A DNA stretch of 38,924 bases, taken from Bradyrhizobium sp. SZCCT0148 (GTDB lineage Bacteria; Pseudomonadota; Alphaproteobacteria; Rhizobiales; Xanthobacteraceae). How positions within the stretch are numbered: position 1 is the first letter of the stretch; every line of letters begins with the position of its first letter. The notes under the pieces are model-generated. The model was not told where the DNA came from. It worked only from the letters and a program-made list of their open reading frames with translations, and did no database searches. This document shows, in pieces, positions 33,741-38,924 of this stretch. The stretch covers positions 1 to 38,924 of the forward strand of contig NZ_JAFCKT010000025.1 in NCBI RefSeq assembly GCF_018129985.1, given 5' to 3'. The position numbers and the translations under genes were made by a program.

Positions 33741-34924
33741 CTTGCCGGCGTCTCCACTGCACTCCGTGGTTCTGCGTACGACGGCGACGCGTTTCCGTTT
33801 GCATGAACCGGGCTGGTGGCCCAGAGGTCCCGCGCAGCAGGCAGCGGATCGACCTGCATATCCGCCCACCACGCCTTTTCATTGCCTATTCGGTGCAGGG
33901 CCTGATGGTGGGACCGACACAGAGGAACGGTAAACTCGTCACTGACCTTGCGCCCGAGCGCGCGCGGTTGCGCGAATTTGAGATGGTGCGCATCCACCGG
34001 GGTCCGCTTACAGATGAGACACGGCAATCCGCGGACGAAACTGAGGTGTGCCTTGCTTCTTTTCCGAGGCTCCTTGGGAAAAGCAAGGCTGCCGCCTGGA
34101 TCCGGAAACCGGTGGTGCAGTTCGGCTGCAGACAACCTCAGATCAGGCGGCATTAGCGGGTGGGATGCGGCCTCCTTCGCCGGTGAGGTTAGATGGGTCT
34201 CGAGCTCGGCTTCCGCACCGATTGTCTCCGAAAGTCTGCCCGCATATGCGGCCTCCAAAGCTCTCGCATCCGCCTCGAGAAGTCTATTCTTAAGAGGGAG
34301 CGTCGCTTTGGCCCAAGCAAGGAGGCTATCCTGGCTGTTGCCTGCCACTTGTGTGGCGAGCTCCGTCAGCAGGCGGTTCAGTAGTTCCGCGGAGCGCTCG
34401 GAAGGCAGGATAGGGGGTCGGTTCAAGACGCTCCTCAGCGGCTTTCCTTGTGGCCCGGAGGCCGTTTGTGGCTTAGCGGCGGCGGACGACCCGGCTATGG
34501 CATCGGGGGCGTCCAGGTCGTCCTCTCCGGCGATACCGACCAGGGCGAACAGGGCATAGCGCCGGGCGTAGGTCAGTGCGGCGCCCATCCGGTGTGGAGC
34601 CTCGATGTCCTTGGAGGGACAGACCGGCCAGTCCGAGGAGAACCATTCGCCGGAGGCGTGAGCCAGTAGGGTTGTGAGAAGGATTTGGCCGGTAGGCTGA
34701 TCAATCCGAGTGGTCTGGATGGTGGCGATTTCCTGCTGGCTCAGGGTCCTGCGGACGATGTCGAGGCCGCTCGCGAGGGACGCATAACGAAAGCTCCGGT
34801 CCTCCTCGCGAGGGAATGGTGACCGAATGACCGCGGTCATCGTCTTCTCGGGGTTCATCAACTCGGCCTGCGCCCGCGCAAGGGCGGCAGCGATGGTCCC
34901 GATGCGCTCACTGGATTGGTGCAT
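33737..34924 (-). CDS. ERF-family single-strand annealing protein fused to HNH-like domain
   Basis: A 395-aa protein. Residues about 6-145 are an ERF recombinase domain, with FRYASLASGLDIVRRTL and the signature GAALTYARRYALFALVGIAG. A linker rich in Ala/Ser follows. Residues about 298-355 are an HNH/zinc-finger-like module with C302-x2-C305, H313-H314, C336-x2-H339-H340 (CLICKRTPVDAHH and PLCRSHHQALH), similar to HNH nucleases of phage recombination loci such as Ref/NinG-type proteins. ERF proteins anneal single strands, working with a 5'-3' exonuclease, here the adjacent YqaJ-like gene. It overlaps that gene by 17 bases. Typical of prophage or integrative-element remnants. Confidence 0.85.
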   Translation of the reverse strand: MHQSSERIGTIAAALARAQAELMNPEKTMTAVIRSPFPREEDRSFRYASLASGLDIVRRTLSQQEIATIQTTRIDQPTGQILLTTLLAHASGEWFSSDWPVCPSKDIEAPHRMGAALTYARRYALFALVGIAGEDDLDAPDAIAGSSAAAKPQTASGPQGKPLRSVLNRPPILPSERSAELLNRLLTELATQVAGNSQDSLLAWAKATLPLKNRLLEADARALEAAYAGRLSETIGAEAELETHLTSPAKEAASHPLMPPDLRLSAAELHHRFPDPGGSLAFPKEPRKRSKAHLSFVRGLPCLICKRTPVDAHHLKFAQPRALGRKVSDEFTVPLCRSHHQALHRIGNEKAWWADMQVDPLPAARDLWATSPVHANGNASPSYAEPRSAVETPAR

Positions 34925-35690
34925 GAACCACCTCCGCCACAGCTTGGGCCTCGAAACTCACCGCCCCCGACCTGGAGCGTTTGGCCCTGATTCCATGACC
35001 CGCCGCCTCCTTGGCATCCTCCGGCACGAGTTTCTTCAGGTCCGCCTTGGCCGCTTCGTGCTCGCTATGGGCTTCTCGGGTTCGGAGGTAAACCGCTGCG
35101 AGATCGGCCCACAGGTTCGAGCTAGCCATGTCGACGATCTTGACCGCCTCCAACCTTGGCCGGGGCGTCTCGATATTGAAGAGGATGGGCTGCTCACCGC
35201 TTTGAACGCAACGCCAGAACTTCTTTTCCGCCGTGAGGAGGAGATGCTGATAGAGAGGATCCGCGTGAACCTTGATCTCGACCCACTTGCCGCCTCCGGT
35301 GATGATCGAAAGTACGGCGTTGCGCGCGGCCGTCACCCACATGTTGTGCTGTAGCTGCGCCATATGCTTTTCCGCCGCGGCTTCCTCGCTAAACGACCAC
35401 GGCAGCATGAACTTTGCTTCAAAAACCGCCCCTGTCTGTTCGACGACGCCGTCCAGGGTCGCGCCCATCCATTTGTGTACCGGATGACGAATTCGCTTTT
35501 GGACGTCCTTGATGGTTTGGCCGGATGATCGTTGATACCAAGCTCGGTTGAGCACCTCTGTCACAGTCCCAAGCTGAACAATGAGATTACCGGTGAGGTC
35601 TTCGAGAGGCGATCTTGCCCCTCGATCCTAACCGCAGCGCCTCGCCGTCTATCGAACCGTCCCCGGACCCTCCATTCAATGCGAGGTCTG
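34908..35690 (-). pseudogene. YqaJ-family viral recombinase/exonuclease, frameshifted N-terminus
   Basis: The intact part (GTG at 35564 to stop) gives 218 aa with YqaJ features: NRAWYQRSSGQ, HPVHKWMGATLDGVVE, GAVFEAKFMLPWSF (catalytic E-x-K) and QLQHNMWVTAARNAV. In the same frame, family-like residues continue upstream (LEDLTGNLIVQLGTVTEVLN), so the true start is earlier. A stop lies at 35628-35630. Beyond about 35612 a neighbouring minus frame reads DGEALRLGSRGKIAS, which looks like a degraded form of the family's N-terminal segment (DEAALLRLWREKRGEI, from memory). The N-terminal GGSD metal-site region is thus scrambled by frameshifts. The exonuclease is probably inactive. The left limit of about 35690 is approximate. 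Confidence 0.6.
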
Positions 35691-35869
35691 GGTCAATGAG
35701 CGGCCCCCTGCATCAGGCGGGACAACCATTCGAGACTCAGCAAGTCGACATTTTGCTCAGCACCAGCAGCCAACACCTAGTGCCCCGGGGTCACCCGGTC
35801 TTGATGGGGCGGAATGAACATGCAACACTGGGAATACATCACAAGAGATTCGTTAACCTTGAGGAATTT

Positions 35870-36523
35870 ATGAAAGCTCTCTTTCTGGCCGCCGCCGCTA
35901 TTGCGATGGCATCAAGCGCTGCATCGGCTTCCGTGCTCGTCGTCGATTTCGAGAATTCGAACGTGAGCGCTGGCCAGTATTCCTACGCCCCCGACAGCGC
36001 TGCGTATTCTCAGCCCTCGGGAAGTTCGGCATCGGTTCCCGGCGTCGGTTTCTCGGGTACCTCGGGAGTCCAGAATAACGCTCCTGCGTGGGGCTTCCCG
36101 GCCGCCCCGGGTTCGGGCACGAACGCGGCCTTTCTTCAGAGTTATTCCGGCTTGAACCTTGGCGTGATCACCATCGATACTGGCTCCCTCATGGCTGGCC
36201 AGAGCTACACGGTGACCTTCGACAGTGTTGCGCGGCCGGGCTCCGGGGCGGATCCGTTCACTATAAGCTATAATGGTCTCTCGAAGACCATTGATCCAGG
36301 TTTGTCGTGGGCTTCGTCGACTTGGAGCTTCGTGGCTATCGCCGGCCAGAACCTGGTCTTCTCGGCCACGCGCATTGATGGTGACCACGCGAGCGGCCTC
36401 GACAATATTGCTATTACGGCAATCCCTGAGCCCTCCACATGGGCGCTCATGATCCTGGGCTTTGCCGGCCTAGGCTTCTTGGGGTACCGGCGCCGAGTTC
36501 ATAGCGCCTCGCTCTCTGTTTAG
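35870..36523 (+). CDS. PEP-CTERM sorting-signal protein (first)
   Basis: A 217-aa secreted protein. An N-terminal signal peptide (MKALFLAAAAIAMASSAASA) is followed by a beta-rich Gly/Ser domain of about 165 residues with no cysteine, and a C-terminal PEP-CTERM signal: PEPSTWALMILGFAGLGFLG then YRRR (residues 186-209). The signal should be recognised by an exosortase, and the protein released or anchored at the envelope, often with polysaccharide. The ribosome site GAGGAA (35861-35866) decides the start; a longer frame from 35615 is not used. A strong terminator follows. The beta domain resembles anchor-domain PEP-CTERM proteins of unknown role. Confidence 0.9.
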   Translation: MKALFLAAAAIAMASSAASASVLVVDFENSNVSAGQYSYAPDSAAYSQPSGSSASVPGVGFSGTSGVQNNAPAWGFPAAPGSGTNAAFLQSYSGLNLGVITIDTGSLMAGQSYTVTFDSVARPGSGADPFTISYNGLSKTIDPGLSWASSTWSFVAIAGQNLVFSATRIDGDHASGLDNIAITAIPEPSTWALMILGFAGLGFLGYRRRVHSASLSV

Positions 36524-36551
36524 GCGCTTGGACAGACTGCTCGATATCAGG

Positions 36552-36576
36552 AAGACCGCCCTCTGGGCGGTCTTTT
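36552..36576 (+). terminator. Rho-independent terminator of first PEP-CTERM gene
   Basis: AAGACCGCCC-TCT-GGGCGGTCTT forms a perfect 10-bp stem with a 3-base loop, followed by two further T residues. It lies 28 bases after the stop. It is almost identical to the terminator of the second PEP-CTERM gene. Confidence 0.85.
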
Positions 36577-36749
36577 CCGTTTCCATACCGATTGGCGCTC
36601 TTCGGTTGCCGGAAGCAGCCGCTTGTTCGATCTAGTAACATCACGGTTCGCCATTACTACTCCAGGCGAGAGGAGAGATGACGGCGCGACTCGAAGTGGC
36701 CGCTTCCACTTTGGACCGTCCCCCCGTCGTCTTTCTGTCGATGAGACGT
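36577..36749. other. Short gap between terminator and small membrane gene
   Basis: No gene or repeat recognised. Together with 37032-37755 it makes up most of the 1.28-kb space between the two PEP-CTERM genes. Confidence 0.3.
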
Positions 36750-37031
36750 TTAGCGTCTGTTCTTCCCGAGCAATCGTCTAATCATGTCAATCGCCGCAAC
36801 GAAAACAGGAACGAGTGAGAAGCATGCACCTGAAACAAGGGAGACCGCGGTTTGCCACGGTGTCCGGGGATGATCCTCTTGCAAGTGTCGTTGTCCGACA
36901 GTTCTGTCATTCTCAAGAGGGTATAGCCTATCAGATTTGGACTTGGACTTGCGCGGCGGAATGACCAACACCACAAAGAGGACATTGATCGCAATCCAAA
37001 TGATCACCAAAGTAATGACGACCCGGAGCAT
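36750..37031 (-). CDS. Small two-helix membrane protein, hypothetical
   Basis: A 93-aa protein. Residues 3-26 (RVVITLVIIWIAINVLFVVL) and about 64-84 (AVSLVSGACFSLVPVFVAAI) are hydrophobic helices, joined by a charged loop with RKSKSKSDRLYP. An AGAGGG ribosome site lies about 8 bases before the ATG, which favours a real gene. No family is recognised. It lies between the two PEP-CTERM genes, on the strand of the second. Confidence 0.55.
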   Translation of the reverse strand: MLRVVITLVIIWIAINVLFVVLVIPPRKSKSKSDRLYPLENDRTVGQRHLQEDHPRTPWQTAVSLVSGACFSLVPVFVAAIDMIRRLLGKNRR

Positions 37032-37755
37032 GAAAATTGCCCTCTTCCAGGTAGTACTGAAATCAATTGAGTAGAGGGGCGGAAGCGGCTGAGGTCAGTT
37101 TGCCCCACCCGTGGAATCGTCTTGCTTGCCATTCCGCATTGCGGAGACGATTTTCTTTGCAAGGATTGGGATTGGAGCAGCAGCGATCGTCGGCGTATCG
37201 CTCTTCTGGGCTTCCGCCCGCAGCATCTTCGAGAATGCCCTGAGCGTCAGTCTTGGCGTCTTCAATGCCGCATTGGCCCGAGAGAAAAACATGGCGCTAT
37301 CTTTCAATGAAAGGAAGAAGTGTAACCTGGGAACGCCGCCCGTCAATCAGGGCTCATGGCTTGGATGAGCTTTGGCGCTTGTGAGCAAAGCACGTTCGCA
37401 GCGCATCACCTTTCCCGACGACGTTGCACGACCCGCTGACAAAGTGTTCGGCCATTCAATAAGATGAGCAGCCACCCTGCCGTCCCAACGGTGTTAGCCG
37501 CAACATAAGTAACGTCGTGCACTCTCTCAGACATGCCTTGTGCTAACCGGCGCGACCTTCGATTGCATTTCAATCCGTGCGTAAACCTTAATCGCCGGCG
37601 CTGCGCATGGACCGCTGGGCCGACTTGAACATTCGTGCCGGTGGCTCCGCTGTGATGTCACCGACTGGAAGCGTGAAAGGCTTCACCACACGACCGCTGC
37701 ACGAGGTGGATCCGGCTATCCATTGAGCACGACGGCACATAAAGGACTGCGATAC
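37032..37755. other. Long intergenic stretch, no convincing gene
   Basis: About 720 bases. A plus-strand frame at 37111-37368 (GTG start, no ribosome site) has one hydrophobic segment (IGIGAAAIVGVSLFWASA), and an opposing minus frame covers the same bases; neither is supported. The stretch 37400-37740 has no long frame, tRNA-like fold or repeat that I can see. It may hold the degraded ends of an insertion. Confidence 0.35.
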
Positions 37756-37783
37756 AAAAAAAGACCGCCCAGAGGCGGTCTTT
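37756..37783 (-). terminator. Rho-independent terminator of second PEP-CTERM gene
   Basis: On the minus strand AAAGACCGCC-TCTG-GGCGGTCTTT forms a 10-bp stem with a 4-base loop, followed by a run of T (A run at 37756-37762 on the plus strand). It lies about 24 bases after the stop at 37807. The stem sequence matches the first PEP-CTERM gene's terminator except for one base pair at the loop. Confidence 0.88.
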
Positions 37784-37806
37784 CTGCATGCTCAAGTAGA
37801 TGGCGA

Positions 37807-38430
37807 TCAGGCCGCGGTGAGCGCCGACGCCTGGTTGCGGCGGCGATAGGCCATGAAACCGAGACCAGCAAAGCCAAGGATCATCATGGCCCAGGTGGAC
37901 GGCTCAGGCACCGGCGACGTGAAGGCGAATTCGAAAGCGGTCTCATTCGTGCTGAACGTGATGTCGGTGGCGCTGTTAAGCTTCAGGCCGAGCAGGTATC
38001 CAGACGGATTGTTCTGGGAGTTGAAGGTGGGGCCAAGGCCAGCCGTCGTGAGGCTATCGTTGCCCAAAGTAATCGTATTGTCGCCATTCGGCGAACCCCA
38101 GACGACATACAGAACGCCGTCCTTAATGCTGCTCGCCAGGCTAGCGATGCTGAAGGTCACGGAGCCTGCATTGCCGATGTCCCACCAGGAATGTGCGTTG
38201 TCCGCAGTGCCAAAAGGACTCCAACCGCAGTTGCTAAGACCACAGCCACCAGGTTGGCCCGTCTCGATAGCTGCGATACCAAACGGATTCGAAGTTGGAG
38301 TGGGCTGAGCAAGGTTTGCAGCAAGCCCGTCAGATTGGCCATAGTTTGTGAAGACGATCGGGGCCGCATTCGCGCTGCCCGAAAGCCCGACCATTGCGGC
38401 AAAGGCCGCAGCAAATAAGCTGTTTCTCAT
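37807..38430 (-). CDS. PEP-CTERM sorting-signal protein (second)
   Basis: A 207-aa secreted protein. A signal peptide (MRNSLFAAAFAAMVGLSGSA, then NA) is followed by a beta-rich domain (about residues 23-170) with one close Cys pair in GGCGLSNCGW, and a C-terminal signal PEPSTWAMMILGFAGLGFMA then YRRR (from residue 175). A stretch LYVVWGSPNGDNTITLG resembles PEP-CTERM proteins with a Npun-type or anchor domain, function unknown. AAGGGG lies 9 bases before the ATG at 38430; a start 12 codons upstream is less likely. It should be an exosortase substrate; no exosortase is in the window. Confidence 0.9.
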   Translation of the reverse strand: MRNSLFAAAFAAMVGLSGSANAAPIVFTNYGQSDGLAANLAQPTPTSNPFGIAAIETGQPGGCGLSNCGWSPFGTADNAHSWWDIGNAGSVTFSIASLASSIKDGVLYVVWGSPNGDNTITLGNDSLTTAGLGPTFNSQNNPSGYLLGLKLNSATDITFSTNETAFEFAFTSPVPEPSTWAMMILGFAGLGFMAYRRRNQASALTAA

Positions 38431-38849
38431 GGAAACCCCTTTTAAATAATAAACAAGTAGCGGCACACCATAGCTTAAATAGGTATCTTAAAATGCGCAA
38501 GACCGGTTTAACAGGTGTCAAGCTTTCCGCTCCTTTACGCCATCTGACGTGAAAAGCAGGGCGGCGACGCCTTCAGCCGGGCAGACTTGGTCATCACCAC
38601 AAATTAAATGACGATCGATGAGATAAATTAAAATATGCCGTTTAAGTGAGCAACGCAGGTAGTTGCCCCCCCGTCACAAGGGCTCAACCGCCCAACCCAA
38701 TGCCGATCCCGTTATCCGTCTTCCAGTTGAGAGCCTTCGAAGCAGGATTTTAGGAAGGAACCCCGATGGATGCACGACCATGCGGCTCTTGCTGATGGTG
38801 CCACCGCCCTTTCCCGGCCAGATCATCCCCTGATCTAGCCTGCTTCTTC
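38431..38849. other. Intergenic region before IS66 end, no gene recognised
   Basis: This 419-base gap lies upstream of the second PEP-CTERM gene and contains its promoter; the part nearest the gene is AT-rich (AAATAATAAACAAG). At 38683-38833 a plus-strand frame ends VPPPFPGQIIP and stops just before the IS66-like end; it may be a gene remnant but is not recognised. An opposing frame covers the same bases. Confidence 0.3.
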
Positions 38850-38924
38850 GTAAGCGCTGTTTCGGCCCCACCTTCCATTGAAGGCGTCGAGCGAGGAATG
38901 ATCGATCTCTGATTGGAGATCGGC
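38850..38924 (+). mobile_element. Probable IS66-family left end (partial)
   Basis: From 38850 the sequence begins GTAAGCGCTGTTTCGGCCCC. It shares GTAAGCG and several later positions with the inverted terminal repeat at 65-77, and GTAA is the characteristic IS66 terminus. If correct, a second IS66 element in the same orientation as the left one begins here and leaves the window. No transposase residues are visible yet. Confidence 0.35.

Noticed and set aside
37111..37368. Small plus-strand frame with one hydrophobic segment
   Set aside because: GTG start without a ribosome site and an equally long opposing frame; not enough to call a gene.
37723..38418. Plus-strand open frame (231 codons) opposite the second PEP-CTERM gene
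   Set aside because: The minus strand has signal peptide, PEP-CTERM motif, ribosome site and terminator; the plus frame has none.
38674..38871. 65-codon minus frame near the right end
   Set aside because: It runs across the putative IS66 terminus and has no recognisable motif.
1..38924. CRISPR arrays, tRNA or rRNA genes
   Set aside because: No regularly spaced direct repeats and no tRNA- or rRNA-like sequence were noticed on either strand when reading by eye.

Overview
The window looks like a chromosomal segment of a Bradyrhizobium-type alphaproteobacterium (Rhizobiales, Nitrobacteraceae). This rests on the high-GC codon use of the backbone genes and on the family content: PEP-CTERM proteins ending in the PEPSTWAMMILGFAGLGF-type signal, a PrsT-type TPR lipoprotein, and a rhizobial-type ERF/YqaJ module. 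No rRNA, tRNA or CRISPR was seen. The main content is an exopolysaccharide/surface-glycan locus of the Wzx/Wzy type that carries the accessory genes usually seen with exosortase/PEP-CTERM (XrtA/EpsH-like) polysaccharide loci.

Layout. 1-77: 3' end of an IS66-family transposase and its terminal repeat. 98-9048: assembly and export module with a split tyrosine autokinase and its Wzz-like chain-length protein (minus), an ExeA/GspA-like AAA ATPase, a SLBB/Wza export protein and an outer-membrane beta-barrel (plus), then a PrsT-like TPR lipoprotein and a WecG/TagA glycosyltransferase fused to a STAS domain (minus). 9329-16086: seven plus-strand genes forming an assembly-line operon (acetyltransferase, GT2, second acetyltransferase, Wzy/ligase-like membrane protein, GT25, GT-B transferase, Wzx flippase). 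16177-21799: minus-strand decoration genes (AT3-SGNH acyltransferase, GT61 transferase) and a Tat-exported glycoside-hydrolase-like protein with an inserted FCCH-like segment. 22218-26760: a rhamnosyltransferase-like GT2 and the complete dTDP-L-rhamnose set, with rmlC-rmlD and rmlA-rmlB divergent. 26794-29898: a complete RND permease without adaptor or outer-membrane partner.

From about 29.9 kb the content is accessory: possible degraded coding sequence, a VirK/YbjX-DUF4118 fusion, a SAM methyltransferase, and a phage-like recombination module (hypothetical protein, ERF-HNH fusion, frameshifted YqaJ exonuclease). It ends with two PEP-CTERM proteins whose terminators are almost identical, a small membrane protein between them, and a likely IS66 left end at 38850.

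Base composition is mosaic. Sampled 60-base blocks give about 80% GC at 10141, 42% at 13141, 42% at 21241 and 70% at 22261, so a low-GC cassette (about 10.88-22.2 kb) sits between high-GC glycan genes. This pattern is typical of exchangeable serotype-determining modules. dTDP-L-rhamnose made by RmlABCD probably feeds the GT2 next door; transferases build and acylate a lipid-linked repeat; Wzx flips it, Wzy polymerises it, Wzz/kinase set chain length, and SLBB/beta-barrel/TPR proteins export it. No initiating sugar-phosphate transferase and no exosortase are visible here, so both must lie elsewhere.
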